Below, piece after piece: positions 52,820 through 61,827 of a DNA stretch of 64,000 nucleotides. The position numbers and the translations under genes are program-made. The notes beneath the pieces were generated by a model. It did not search any database, was not told the origin of the DNA, and saw only the letters and a list, made by a program, of their open reading frames with translations. The DNA comes from Hyphomicrobiaceae bacterium. Its GTDB lineage: Bacteria > Pseudomonadota > Alphaproteobacteria > Rhizobiales > Hyphomicrobiaceae. The stretch is taken from NCBI GenBank assembly GCA_020442165.1, contig JAGRKV010000088.1, positions 1 through 64,000 on the forward strand. Reading direction: 5' to 3'. Every line of letters starts with the position of its first letter. Within the stretch, counting starts at the first letter, position 1.

Positions 52820-53772
52820 GCCGTGGCATTCCTGGCCGAAGCGGCCACTGCCACCGCCTGCAGGAAATCTTCAGCAAGTGTCCAGGCGATGTTCACGTCC
52901 GTGACCGATTGCAATCCCTTCCATGCCGGATTGGAGTTGATCTCCAGCACCATCAGGTTGCCCGCCTCGTCGCGAATGATGTCGACACCCGCGTAGTCAG
53001 CTCCAATCGCCGCGCATGCTCTGAGTGCCAGTGAGCCCATCTGTTCATCATAATCAAATGCGGCGGCGGTTGCACCTTGATGGATGTTGGTAACCCAGGT
53101 CGCTCCGGCGCGCGACATCGCAGCCAGGATGCGGCCGCCCGAAACCAGGATTCGCCAGTCGACGAATTCCGTTTCGTCCACGCGGCGCAGGTATCGCTGC
53201 GCGTAGTAGACGTTGCCGACTGTCTCTGGCGCGGGCAAATCCGCAGCCTGCGACACCCGTGTGACGCCGTTGCCCTGGCTGCCGAACAAGGGCTTCACGA
53301 CGATGTCGTAGCGCTGCTCTTCCATGAAACGCTGAGCGTTCGGCAAGCCTTCGCCAACCCGTGTTGGCGGCACCGGCAGTCCGGCCTGCTGGAACAGGAA
53401 CGTGGCGGTAGATTTATCGACGCAACGCTCGATGGTGCGCGCATCGTTCCACACCCGGACACCTGACTCGCGCAGCGCATGCAATACGCCGAGCCGTAAG
53501 GTGATCTGTTCCAGGCTGCCCGTCGACACCGAGCGCACGAATGCGCCATCCGGCAGTGTTCCCTCAAAACCTGGGATGTCGATGCCGCACGCCATGCGCG
53601 TATCGAACGCACAGGCCTTCAATGTCGTGATGACAACGCCAGCCCCCATCGTTTCCATCGCCGTCTTGAGCTGCCGGGCGTGCCAGTCGCCCGAGCCCTC
53701 CTCGACGAATAGAACAATCTGGGGGCGGCGATTGGGGCCGCCGGTGACGCGCGTTGCAAACTTCTCGCTCAT
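52816..53772 (-). CDS. RimK-like ATP-grasp ligase of the H4MPT cluster
   Basis: A 318-residue ATP-grasp protein: QIVLFVEEGSGDWHARQLKT, KSTATFLFQQAGLPVPPTRV, VVKPLFGSQGNGVTRVSQA, WRILVSGGRILAAMSRAG and the metal site LMVLEINSNPAWKGLQSVTD. RimK-type ligases add glutamate or similar groups; the archaeal relative MptN adds glutamate to H4MPT. In bacteria the ligase could act on H4MPT or methylofuran. It lies 34 bases after mch and overlaps the CitG-like gene. Confidence 0.87.
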   Translation of the reverse strand: MSEKFATRVTGGPNRRPQIVLFVEEGSGDWHARQLKTAMETMGAGVVITTLKACAFDTRMACGIDIPGFEGTLPDGAFVRSVSTGSLEQITLRLGVLHALRESGVRVWNDARTIERCVDKSTATFLFQQAGLPVPPTRVGEGLPNAQRFMEEQRYDIVVKPLFGSQGNGVTRVSQAADLPAPETVGNVYYAQRYLRRVDETEFVDWRILVSGGRILAAMSRAGATWVTNIHQGATAAAFDYDEQMGSLALRACAAIGADYAGVDIIRDEAGNLMVLEINSNPAWKGLQSVTDVNIAWTLAEDFLQAVAVAASARNATA

Positions 53773-53806
53773 GCTGCGACAGTCCTTCGTGCGCTAGGTC
53801 CCGATC

Positions 53807-54775
53807 TCAACTGCGGAAGCTCGCGTCGACAATCTCCGGAGCCAGAGCGCCGCCGTGGAACGACTGTCCGGTGTCGAGATTGGAAACCGTCACCCGCGCC
53901 GGACTGAACAGCATCGGGTCGATCTTGTAGAAGTCACCGGCCACCGCGGCGAAGATCTCTGCGAACGGTTGACCATAGGCCGACGACGAGCGCGACGGCA
54001 GCTTTTCGGCAAGCTCCCGTGCGGCATCATCCGACCCGCGAACGAACAGCTGGATCCGGCCGCCATAAATGATGGCGTCATTGGTCCGTCCCATCGCCTT
54101 GATGAAGTCCGGGATCGGCGGCGCGATCGGCGCCACGCCATAGCCATCAACAATATGGTCCAGCGGGAAGTGCAACTCGTGCGCTTTGTGCAATGCCACT
54201 TCCAGAACACGCGCGGCAATCTGCACCGTTCCGGCAAGCGATCCGGTCGGCGCATAAAGGATCGACAGCTTGTCCACGCCAATCCCGCACGCCTTGGCCA
54301 CGTTGGCGGCAACCTCGGACGGTGGTGCGTTGTCGCCCTCGATGACGAGCGCTGTGCGTTCCGCCGTGTCGGCATAGCCCAGCTCCTCGTAGAGCTTTTC
54401 CACGCGCGACATCGCCCGCGCGGGTCCCGAACCCAACGCAAAGAAATCGCCTTCGGAAATGGTCCAGCCGGCATACTGGCTGCCAAGGCACGCGATCACC
54501 GGGTTTGCCGAATGCACGACGACGCCAAGTGGCCAGCGTTCGTCGCCCGAAGCCGAAGTGATCCTGACGGTGCCAAGCCCGCCCATGCAGATTTCGCCGA
54601 GCCGACGGCCAGCTTCAAGACCACCGGGCGTTGCAGCCCCGCAGTCGATACGCTGTTCGCCAGCAGCTCCCGTGCTGACGATACAGCGCAGGGCTTCTGC
54701 ATCGGTGACGAGTTGGTCGACGATGTGCTGGGCGCGCGTGGAAACGCTCACGGTGGTGGAACCGTTGGCTTTCAT
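53807..54775 (-). CDS. mch: Methenyl-H4MPT cyclohydrolase
   Basis: A 322-residue enzyme that hydrolyses methenyl-H4MPT to formyl-H4MPT. Visible motifs: DAEALRCIVSTGAAGEQRID, CGAATPGGLEAGRRLGEICM, HSANPVIACLGSQYAGWTIS, FFALGSGPARAMSRVEKLYE, LHFPLDHIVDGYGVAPIAPP and NDAIIYGGRIQLFV. Start and upstream gene stop overlap by 4 bases. It sits between mtdB/ATP-grasp and the RimK-like gene, in pathway context with fhcABCD and mtdB. Confidence 0.97.
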   Translation of the reverse strand: MKANGSTTVSVSTRAQHIVDQLVTDAEALRCIVSTGAAGEQRIDCGAATPGGLEAGRRLGEICMGGLGTVRITSASGDERWPLGVVVHSANPVIACLGSQYAGWTISEGDFFALGSGPARAMSRVEKLYEELGYADTAERTALVIEGDNAPPSEVAANVAKACGIGVDKLSILYAPTGSLAGTVQIAARVLEVALHKAHELHFPLDHIVDGYGVAPIAPPIPDFIKAMGRTNDAIIYGGRIQLFVRGSDDAARELAEKLPSRSSSAYGQPFAEIFAAVAGDFYKIDPMLFSPARVTVSNLDTGQSFHGGALAPEIVDASFRS

Positions 54776-55926
54776 TTCGGTGCTTCCTTCCCTGACTTTT
54801 TTTCCCGACCATATAGCATGGCCTTTGCGATACCCAAGCGCTCGTCGAGTAACGCGACAGCCAGCTTTGCGGTTTTGCCTTCAGCCGAGACGGTACAAAC
54901 GGGCAAATGCGGCCCGATGCGGATGCCTGCAGACGGACGATCGGCAATCCAGTCTGGCCATGCAACCTGGGGCACGGACAAACCTTGGTCATCAGCGTAA
55001 ACGTATGCCGCCGCACGCGGGCACGGCGCCCAATTCCGGGCGAGAATTGCTGCAGGATCTCCACCTGTAACGGCGGCGATATGGGAGGCAAACAGCGTAC
55101 CCTGACTGTCGTCGAGGACATCGAGCGACACGCCTGGACGCGGGTTGACCTCAAGCAGGAGAGGGCCTTCATCGCCGACCAGAAAATCGAACGAGACAAG
55201 ACCTTCGAGTTGGAGGGCACGGGCAAGGTCGAGCCCAATCTCGATGAGACGCGCTTCCAGATCTGCATCGATATCCATGTTGCCGACGATGCCGCCAAAC
55301 CGGAATGGCCGCCGCGGTTTTGGCGCGAGCCAGCTTTGGGTGAAAGCGAAGGCCGCGCTCTTGCCGATGATCCCGAGCATCGAAACGGCGACACCCTCAA
55401 CCTCGCGCTGAAAATATCGGTCGCGCTGTTTCGAAACCCGCGCCCGACAGCGCGCGATATGCAACCCGCCGCTGCCGCCGATCCGCTTGGTCAGCCACCC
55501 ACGGCCATCGGCAGGGGGCACCATGCGCGTATCGGGATGAGAAATGCCCAGATCCTCCAGCAGCGGAAAGAACCGATCGGGGCTCTTGGTGGCAGTTATC
55601 GTTTCCGGTGAGCAACCCAGGAGGGTGTATCGGTCGGCAAGCCGCGCGACGAGGGCGGGCGCATCCTCAAAACCGGCTCCGAGGACGAGCCCGATCGGCG
55701 CGCGAGCGGCTTTGCCTGAAAGCTCATCGAGTGCAGCTTGAAGCGACCCAAACCCGAAGCCGCGCTGGAACGACTGAGGCAGAACTCTGACGTTGCCTTG
55801 TGCGATCTCGCGGGTGTCATCGTCGCCGAACGCATCGACGACCAGCGGCCGATAGCCAGCCCTGCGCGCGGATGCAGCAAGCACCCGCCCGGAGAAACCG
55901 GCAATCAGGACCGTTGGCTCGGACAC
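54772..55926 (-). CDS. ATP-grasp ligase, MfnD-like
   Basis: GTG at 55926 is the first start after the mtdB stop, 15 bases away. The 384-residue protein begins with a Rossmann-like pre-ATP-grasp domain (TVLIAGFSGRVLAASARRAG), then LTKRIGGSGGLHIARCRARV, SFDFLVGDEGPLLLEVNPRP (Glu/Asn metal site) and GVSLDVLDD. It resembles ATP-grasp ligases of methanofuran synthesis that join glutamate to tyramine. In methylotrophs methylofuran contains tyrosine and glutamates, so an analogous role is likely. Its stop overlaps the mch start. Confidence 0.82.
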   Translation of the reverse strand: MSEPTVLIAGFSGRVLAASARRAGYRPLVVDAFGDDDTREIAQGNVRVLPQSFQRGFGFGSLQAALDELSGKAARAPIGLVLGAGFEDAPALVARLADRYTLLGCSPETITATKSPDRFFPLLEDLGISHPDTRMVPPADGRGWLTKRIGGSGGLHIARCRARVSKQRDRYFQREVEGVAVSMLGIIGKSAAFAFTQSWLAPKPRRPFRFGGIVGNMDIDADLEARLIEIGLDLARALQLEGLVSFDFLVGDEGPLLLEVNPRPGVSLDVLDDSQGTLFASHIAAVTGGDPAAILARNWAPCPRAAAYVYADDQGLSVPQVAWPDWIADRPSAGIRIGPHLPVCTVSAEGKTAKLAVALLDERLGIAKAMLYGREKKSGKEAPK

Positions 55927-55941
55927 TGCGCGCTCGGCGCG

Positions 55942-56844
55942 TCAGCCGACGAAAGTGCGCGCGAGCTTGAAGGCGTCGCGGAAGTCGAAATGCACCGGCT
56001 TGTCGGAGGCGATCATCTGCTTGAAGAGACCCGACTCCGTTTTGTACTTGATATCGCCGATGGCCAGCGGTCCGACTCCCAGGGCATTGCAGCCTGGCAG
56101 CGGATCGCCATTCATGAACAGCTCCATGCCTTCGACGCCCGGCGGCGGCACGGCATTGACATCGGCGATCACCTTGAGGTTCTTCGCCAGTTCCTTGTGC
56201 TCCTTCGAGACCACCTGCACGCCCGCAGCCGCCGCGGCAAAGATCACGTCAGCATTGGCGATGATGTCGCGTTTCTGATCCGCCGTCTCACCAGCTACCG
56301 CTTCCAGATCGACACCGAAGCGCTCCTTGGAGATTTCCGCTGACTTGATGACGCGATCGACGCCGCGATGGGCGACGAGTTGGACGTCGGCGCCTTCCAG
56401 GGCGGCAATGATCGAGGAGGCAAAACCGACCACGCCGGTTGCGCCGAACACCGCGACTTTGACGCCTTTCCAGCCCGAGTTGAATTTGTCCTTCAGCACC
56501 TTCTCGACGCAGGCGACCATGGCAGCAGCCGTCGTGAACGATCCCGCTGGATCAGCGAACGTGGAAAGCTCGAACGGCGGCACCATCGCTTCCTTGGCTG
56601 CCTTCATCATGTCGAGCGCTAAAATGGCATCCTTGCCGCCGAAGAAGACGCCGGTCTGCGGTCCGTAATGAGGCGGGCGGGAGAAGATCGCATCCTGGAC
56701 GAGCGCGGTTACTTTTTTCAGCTCGACGTGCGTATAGGGGATGATGACCTTGAAGCCAGCGTCCGTCGCCATGTTGACGTCAAACGGACTGACATGCTCG
56801 CTGGGATCGAGCATGTGCAGGATGGGTGTTCCCTTTTCGGACAT
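55942..56844 (-). CDS. mtdB: NAD(P)-dependent methylene-H4MPT dehydrogenase
   Basis: A 300-residue enzyme: ILHMLDPSEHVSPFDVNMAT, YTHVELKKVTALVQDAIFSR, HYGPQTGVFFGGKDAILALD, the nucleotide fold VAVFGATGVVGFASSIIAAL, and DVNAVPPPGVEGMELFMNGD. It oxidises methylene-H4MPT to methenyl-H4MPT with NAD+ or NADP+. It lies 11 bases after the RFAP synthase gene. The whole block is one minus-strand operon of overlapping genes. Confidence 0.96.
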   Translation of the reverse strand: MSEKGTPILHMLDPSEHVSPFDVNMATDAGFKVIIPYTHVELKKVTALVQDAIFSRPPHYGPQTGVFFGGKDAILALDMMKAAKEAMVPPFELSTFADPAGSFTTAAAMVACVEKVLKDKFNSGWKGVKVAVFGATGVVGFASSIIAALEGADVQLVAHRGVDRVIKSAEISKERFGVDLEAVAGETADQKRDIIANADVIFAAAAAGVQVVSKEHKELAKNLKVIADVNAVPPPGVEGMELFMNGDPLPGCNALGVGPLAIGDIKYKTESGLFKQMIASDKPVHFDFRDAFKLARTFVG

Positions 56845-56855
56845 TCGTTCTCTCC

Positions 56856-57845
56856 TTATTGGCCGGTTTCGGCGGTTTTGAGTATTTGGATCTGCGCACC
56901 GGTATTGCGGCCGGCGACGATCATCAGTTCGAGCCCCCGGGAATTAGCCGCTCCCAGCACGGAATGATAGAGGGTGGCGGCTTCTTTTTCGCTGCTGACG
57001 AACGCAAAACCGGTCGGTCCCCACGAACTCTGGCCGATGCCGACCGCCCCCATCGAAGCCAGCATTCCCGCCACTTCACCCACCTTCGGATTGGACCAGG
57101 CGCTCCCGCCTTGCGCCGGTGAGAAGTGAGCGCCAACGAGCGACTGGATCTCGGTGATGGCGCTGCCGAAGCCCGCTATATCAGCTTCGGTCAGCGCTGG
57201 TGCTGCCTGCATGAGAACCAGATGAGCGAGCCGCGCCGATGTCGCTTCCGCCATCGGCGGCAACCCCGCGAAAGCCTTGGTCTCGCGGTCGCCGTGAACA
57301 CCGGTTTCGGCAGGGTCGAGGATCAGCAGGATGCGCCAGTCCTCCGGCATCGCCGTGTGAATGAGGACGGGAGGCGGCGCGTCGATCGCCCCCCGGCCAC
57401 CATCGACGATAAAGCCCCCATGATCGAAGGCGGCAATGCCGATCGACGAGCGCTGGCCGCGCCCGGTCAAGGTTCCAAGCAGGTCGAACGGCCGGGCGGT
57501 TCCCGCAAGTCGCAATGCGCCCGCAGCCACAGCCAGCGACAACTGCGTTCCAGAGCCTAGCCCCGCGTGGGCGGGAATGGCTTCTTCGATCGTTATGTCG
57601 AAATCGCCTTCGATGCCTATGGTCTGGCGCAACTTTTCAATGACGCGGATGGCCCGATTGCTCTCTGGCCCGCGCGCGCTGGTCGATTTTGCGCGGCGGA
57701 TCGTCAGCCGTGTCTCTGGCCGGTTGATGGCGAGCCCGATGCTACCGTAGAGCCGGCCGAGCCCGCCATTGAGATCGACAAAACCCAGATGCAGACGCGC
57801 AGGCGCCGCTATACGCAGCGCAGCCGTCTCTTTTGGGTCAGCCAT
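56856..57845 (-). CDS. Beta-ribofuranosylaminobenzene 5'-phosphate synthase (RFAP synthase)
   Basis: ATG at 57845 (MADPKETAALRIAAPARLHL) follows AAGGA; ATGs at 57869 and 57956 are alternatives. The 329-residue protein is a GHMP-kinase-fold enzyme: RIAAPARLHLGFVDLNGGLG, RLYGSIGLAINRPETRL, EEAIPAHAGLGSGTQLSLAV, and GQSSWGPTGFAFV. RFAP synthase joins 4-aminobenzoate to phosphoribosyl diphosphate with loss of CO2, the first committed step of the arylamine part of H4MPT; orf4 of Methylorubrum is the model. Divergent from the pterin dehydratase gene. Confidence 0.93.
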   Translation of the reverse strand: MADPKETAALRIAAPARLHLGFVDLNGGLGRLYGSIGLAINRPETRLTIRRAKSTSARGPESNRAIRVIEKLRQTIGIEGDFDITIEEAIPAHAGLGSGTQLSLAVAAGALRLAGTARPFDLLGTLTGRGQRSSIGIAAFDHGGFIVDGGRGAIDAPPPVLIHTAMPEDWRILLILDPAETGVHGDRETKAFAGLPPMAEATSARLAHLVLMQAAPALTEADIAGFGSAITEIQSLVGAHFSPAQGGSAWSNPKVGEVAGMLASMGAVGIGQSSWGPTGFAFVSSEKEAATLYHSVLGAANSRGLELMIVAGRNTGAQIQILKTAETGQ

Positions 57846-57970
57846 CGCAAGGTCCTTGTCGTCGATCATGGGTGGCAAGGCAGATGCCCGGTTGCGCGAA
57901 GTTGGCCGCTGGCGCACCTTTAGCCCAACAACGCCTAACGCGCCATCAAGCACCACAGAGGAAGCTTAGC

Positions 57971-58348
57971 ATGCCAGCAGAACGGGAAAAGCCAATGCCT
58001 GAACAGGAAGTCAAGGCTTGGCTGGAAAGAAATTTGCCCAAATGGTCGCTCGAAGACGGCTGGATCCGCCGGACCTATAAGACTGCGAGCTGGAAAAGCA
58101 CGCTGATGGTCATCAATACGGTGGGACACCTTGCCGAGGCGGCCTGGCATCACCCCGATTTGACAGCATCCTACGCCTGGGTAGAGGTGCGCTTGATGAC
58201 GCATTCCGCAAAGGGGATCACGGCCAAGGATCTCGCACTGGCCTCGAAAATCGAGGAGGTCGTGTCCTGGCAGCCCGGCATCGAAGGCAAGGGCCTGGAG
58301 GGCACGCCGCAGGAGGACATGCGGTTTGCCTACATCAAGTATGACTGA
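57971..58348 (+). CDS. Pterin-4a-carbinolamine dehydratase-like (DCoH) protein
   Basis: ATG at 57971 follows GAGGAAGC; frames open further upstream belong to the divergent gene. The 125-residue protein has WSLEDGWIRRTYKTASWKST, EAAWHHPDLTASYAWVEVRL with the His-His-Pro motif of the catalytic pocket, and THSAKGITAKDLALASKIEE. DCoH proteins dehydrate 4a-hydroxytetrahydropterins; in methylotrophs they occur with H4MPT genes, possibly helping pterin reduction or recycling. It is followed by folK. Confidence 0.85.
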   Translation: MPAEREKPMPEQEVKAWLERNLPKWSLEDGWIRRTYKTASWKSTLMVINTVGHLAEAAWHHPDLTASYAWVEVRLMTHSAKGITAKDLALASKIEEVVSWQPGIEGKGLEGTPQEDMRFAYIKYD

Positions 58349-58410
58349 TAAGGCGCAAGGGGTGAGGCACGCCCGCTTGCGGCGCGCCATCAAGAGGAGC
58401 GAAAAGCCCC

Positions 58411-58905
58411 ATGAGCCTTGCCCGTAATTTCGATGCCATCGTAGCGCTCGGTGCCAATATTGGTGACAAGCGCGCCAACATCGCTCGTGCGCTCGAGTTG
58501 TTATGCGCGCAAGGAGACATTTCCATCCTTGCGCGCTCGCGCGACTTCAAGACGCCTCCCTGGGGCATCACCGACCAGCCGTGGTTCGTCAATGCTTGTG
58601 CCTCGGTCCGCACGGAGCTGGGTGCGCGCGCGTTGTTGGAACGCTGCCTGGACGTCGAGCGAAAGCTGGGCCGCGTGCGCGCCCAGAAGTGGGGCCCACG
58701 TATCATCGATCTGGACGTGCTGGTGCATCTCGATGGCGCAGTGAACGAGCCCGATCTCGTGCTGCCCCATCCACGCATCACCGAACGCGCCTTCGTGCTT
58801 GCGCCGCTCGCGGATGTGGCGCCGGATCTGGAATTGAACGGCAAGACGGTAGCCGAGTGGCTGGCAGTCACCGACCAATCCGGTGTCGAACCGTTTGTAG
58901 ATTGA
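58411..58905 (+). CDS. folK: 6-Hydroxymethyl-7,8-dihydropterin pyrophosphokinase
   Basis: A 164-residue enzyme: VALGANIGDKRANIARALEL, LARSRDFKTPPWGITDQPWF, RCLDVERKLGRVRAQKWGPR and IIDLDVLVHLDG. HPPK adds pyrophosphate to hydroxymethyl-dihydropterin for coupling to an arylamine. In this cluster it may serve H4MPT as well as folate. It is about 60 bases after the DCoH gene. Second copies for folate synthesis may exist elsewhere. Confidence 0.93.
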   Translation: MSLARNFDAIVALGANIGDKRANIARALELLCAQGDISILARSRDFKTPPWGITDQPWFVNACASVRTELGARALLERCLDVERKLGRVRAQKWGPRIIDLDVLVHLDGAVNEPDLVLPHPRITERAFVLAPLADVAPDLELNGKTVAEWLAVTDQSGVEPFVD

Positions 58906-58979
58906 TGGCTTGGTTGACCGCTGGGTTTGACGGTCAGCTTGGGATGGACCACCCATGACCGCAAAGTGGCATCAACGAA

Positions 58980-59009
58980 AATCGGCGCTACCGGAAGGCA
59001 GCGCCGATT
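58980..59009 (-). terminator. Rho-independent terminator of the cytochrome c gene
   Basis: A 10-base perfect stem AATCGGCGCT (58980-58989) with AGCGCCGATT (59000-59009), 10-base loop. On the minus strand it is followed by TTTTCGTT and lies 44 bases beyond the cytochrome gene stop. It can also stop folK transcripts from the other side. Confidence 0.75.
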
Positions 59010-59052
59010 GTCATGCATCAAACGGGCTGATGCAAACTTGCGTATGTCGGAA

Positions 59053-59412
59053 TTACTTCTGAGCGGCCAGATAAGCGATAAGGTCCTTGCGGTCCTTCTC
59101 GTCCTTGACACCGACGAATACCATCTTGTTGCCGGGGATATTGCCCTTGGGATCGGCAAGGTAGGCATCGAGCGACGCTTCATCCCAGGTCTTGCCGGAA
59201 TTCTTCATGGCGTCGGAATAGTTGAAGCCCTCAACTGCACCAGCCTTGCGGCCGACGACGCCGTTCAGGTGCGGGCCAACCTTGTTCTTGCCATCGACGG
59301 CATGGCACGCCTTGCACTTCTTGAACACGCTCTCGCCGTTTGCAGCGTCCTGCGCCATGGCGAACGACGGCAGAGCGATCACGAGTCCAGCAGCGAGTAG
59401 AAATTTGCGCAT
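59053..59412 (-). CDS. Class I cytochrome c (c2/c550-like)
   Basis: A 119-residue exported protein with signal peptide MRKFLLAAGLVIALPSFAMA (cleavage before QD). The heme site CKACH is at about residues 33-37, and Met in GNKMVF near 96 is the axial ligand. Length and motif order match cytochrome c2/c550, which passes electrons from periplasmic dehydrogenases to the terminal oxidase. Next to pqqE, it is a likely electron carrier after XoxG. A hairpin terminator follows the gene. Confidence 0.92.
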   Translation of the reverse strand: MRKFLLAAGLVIALPSFAMAQDAANGESVFKKCKACHAVDGKNKVGPHLNGVVGRKAGAVEGFNYSDAMKNSGKTWDEASLDAYLADPKGNIPGNKMVFVGVKDEKDRKDLIAYLAAQK

Positions 59413-59612
59413 GTTGAGTTATTCCTCCCTTCGAGTCCGGATGAGACAGAAGCCTATCAGGTGAGACCGATAGACCTAACCCCTGGATGTGGCAAGAGTC
59501 GTATACCGGTGCTAATCAGTATGCGACAAAGTGTTCATCCACCATGCAGGGTAAATCATTTCGCCTGAACTCGCGATGAACCAACAGTCCAATATTTGGT
59601 TGCCAAAGCAGC

Positions 59613-60761
59613 TCATGAGGCTGGTTTTGCGGCCATCCGACGGTAGATGAAGTCTGGTGCCGCATTATGGCTTTCTTCCCGAGCCACTTTTGCCCAATCA
59701 GCGTGATGTGGAGAAAGAGAGCAGCCAGGATCCGTATTGGCGGCATCACCGGTTAACGCCAGAGCCTGGCAGCGGCAGCCGCCGAAATCGATCTCCTTGC
59801 GCGGGCAGGATTTGCACGGCTCTTTCATCCAGTCCGTTCCGCGGTAGAGATTGAAGGCGTCCCCTTCGAGCCAGATCTCGCGCAGGCCGCGATCCTTAAC
59901 ATTGTCGAACTGGAGTCCTGGCAGGCTCTCGGCGGCATGACACGGCAGCACGCGGCCGGACGGTGTGACATTCATGATGCCGCGGCCCCAGCCACCCATG
60001 CATGGCTTGGGAAATTTGGCGTAGTAGTCGGGCACCACGAAGTCGATGACCAGGATGCCTTTGAGACGTTCCTTCGCGTCACGCGCGATGCGGGCCGTCT
60101 CCATGAAGGCTTCCTCGGTCGGCATCAGCGCGGCGCGGTTTTTCAGCGCCCAGGCGTAGTACTGGATGTGTGCGATCTCCAGTCGTCCCGCACCCACTTC
60201 GACGGCATAGTCGATGATGCGCGGCAGGCTCGCGATGTTCTGGCGATGCAGCGGCGCATTGATCGTCAGCGCCAGACCGAGCTCTTTCACCCAGCCGGCA
60301 ACTTCGTGCTTCTTGGCAGCGCCTCCTTTGTAGGCGGCAATGCGATCAGCGTTCTCGGCATCGACGTCCTGAATGGAAAGCTGCACATGATCGAGCCCGA
60401 TGTCGGCAAGGCGCTGGAGACGTTCCTTTGTCAGCAGCACGCCGGCCGTAATCAGGTTGGTATAGAGTCCCGCATCGACGGCTGCCTTGACGATCTCTTC
60501 CAGATCCTTGCGCGCTGTCGGCTCGCCGCCCGACAAATGCACTTGCAGTACGCCGAGCTCTCCGGCTTGCCGCATCACGCGGCACCAGTCTTCCGTCGAT
60601 AGTTCGGTGTTGACCCGTTCCAGCTCCAGAGGATTGGAACAGTAAGGACATTGCAACGGGCAGCGATGTGTCAGCTCAGCGAGCAGTCCGACGGGTGCGC
60701 GCGCGCAAACCGGGTCCGCTTCCAGCTCGACGGCGTGAGAGGATGTGCTCATTTCATTCAT
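59613..60761 (-). CDS. pqqE: PQQ biosynthesis radical SAM enzyme
   Basis: A 382-residue enzyme: radical SAM site HRCPLQCPYC (Cys-x3-Cys-x2-Cys) near residue 33, HLSGGEPTARKDLEEIVKAA, HVQLSIQDVDAENADRIAAY, and a C-terminal SPASM domain with cysteines in KPCMGGWGRG, LPCHAAESLPG, CKSCPRKEIDFGGCRC. PqqE makes the C-C bond between Glu and Tyr of PqqA. Its ATG overlaps the pqqD stop by 4 bases, and it is the last gene of the operon. Confidence 0.97.
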   Translation of the reverse strand: MNEMSTSSHAVELEADPVCARAPVGLLAELTHRCPLQCPYCSNPLELERVNTELSTEDWCRVMRQAGELGVLQVHLSGGEPTARKDLEEIVKAAVDAGLYTNLITAGVLLTKERLQRLADIGLDHVQLSIQDVDAENADRIAAYKGGAAKKHEVAGWVKELGLALTINAPLHRQNIASLPRIIDYAVEVGAGRLEIAHIQYYAWALKNRAALMPTEEAFMETARIARDAKERLKGILVIDFVVPDYYAKFPKPCMGGWGRGIMNVTPSGRVLPCHAAESLPGLQFDNVKDRGLREIWLEGDAFNLYRGTDWMKEPCKSCPRKEIDFGGCRCQALALTGDAANTDPGCSLSPHHADWAKVAREESHNAAPDFIYRRMAAKPAS

Positions 60762-61060
60762 GACGTCACAACTCCCTTGTCCGCCAGATCCTGAAGCATC
60801 GAAACGACGTCGCCCAGGATCACATCTTCAGGTGCATTGAAGTCCTTGCTCAAAATGGCAGAGATGTCAGCGACGGTGCGTTCGCCATCGCATAGCTTGA
60901 GAACTTCGACGGCAATCGGATCAGGCGTGAACACGCGCTCGGGAGCGAGCAGCAGCCACACACCGCGTCCCGCGTCGTGCCTCAGCTTGATGTGTCGCGG
61001 CATCCGGGGCTTGGTGGCGGCCTCGACGATCAGCCGTTGCGGCGTGGGTCGGGCACCCAT
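60758..61060 (-). CDS. pqqD: PQQ biosynthesis peptide chaperone
   Basis: ATG at 61060 overlaps the pqqC stop by one base (TGATG); the frame open upstream shadows pqqC. The 100-residue protein shows PRMPRHIKLRHDAGRGVWLL, LAPERVFTPDPIAVEVLKLC and VADISAILSKDFNAPEDVIL, the winged-helix RiPP-recognition fold. PqqD presents PqqA to PqqE. Length is normal for the family. Confidence 0.95.
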   Translation of the reverse strand: MGARPTPQRLIVEAATKPRMPRHIKLRHDAGRGVWLLLAPERVFTPDPIAVEVLKLCDGERTVADISAILSKDFNAPEDVILGDVVSMLQDLADKGVVTS

Positions 61061-61827
61061 CACACACCCTCCGGCCTGAATGCGCCCGGCGGAATGTTGC
61101 CAGGCTCGTAGTAGGCATGATGCAGCGCGTCGAGCTGCGCCCACAAGACGTTGCACTTGAACTGCACGGCGCCGACGCAGGCGTCCTGCTCCGCGCGTGT
61201 CTGTGCATGTTGCTTGATGTAGGCGAGCGCGAAGTCCGCATCGCGCGGTGCCTGGTCCAGCCGGCGGCGGAAATAGGCCATCACCTTGTCGTCGATGAAA
61301 TCGTAATTCTCCAGCATGCCGGAGATCCGCTCGCGATGGATCTTGGGCGCGAAGAGTTCCGTCAGCGAGGAGGCAACCGCGACCGTCAGCGGCTGCTCGC
61401 GCACGAAGTTGACGTAGGCCTCCACTGCGAACTTGGTGGCGGGCAGGGCGCCCTCGCGGCTGATGACATAATCGCGGTCAAGACCGAGCCCATCGGTCAG
61501 CACCAGCCAGCGCTCGATACCGCCGGGCTCCTCGGCACCAGCGCCGTCGTGGTCGAGAATGCGATGCAGCCACTCGCGGCGCAACTCGCGATCATGGCAG
61601 CGAGCCATCAACGCAGCGTCTTTACGCGGCACAGCCGATTGATAGCAGTAGCGGTTTAATGCCCACGCCTGCACCTGCCCCTTATTCAACTTGCCGCCAT
61701 GCAGCAGCTTATGGAACGGATGCTTGTCATGGTAGCGCTCAGCGCCGACGGCCCGGATTGCCGCCTCGAACGCTTCTGGGGTGAGCAGCTGATCGCCGTC
61801 GCTTCCAGCACTGCGTCTGTCACTCAT
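61060..61827 (-). CDS. pqqC: Pyrroloquinoline-quinone synthase
   Basis: A 255-residue enzyme that performs the final ring closure and oxidation to PQQ. Motifs: YHDKHPFHKLLHGGKLNKGQ, WALNRYCYQSAVPRKDAALM, HRILDHDGAGAEEPGGIERW, SLTELFAPKIHRERISGMLE. Its ATG overlaps the pqqB stop by 4 bases. Length is as expected. Confidence 0.97.
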   Translation of the reverse strand: MSDRRSAGSDGDQLLTPEAFEAAIRAVGAERYHDKHPFHKLLHGGKLNKGQVQAWALNRYCYQSAVPRKDAALMARCHDRELRREWLHRILDHDGAGAEEPGGIERWLVLTDGLGLDRDYVISREGALPATKFAVEAYVNFVREQPLTVAVASSLTELFAPKIHRERISGMLENYDFIDDKVMAYFRRRLDQAPRDADFALAYIKQHAQTRAEQDACVGAVQFKCNVLWAQLDALHHAYYEPGNIPPGAFRPEGV

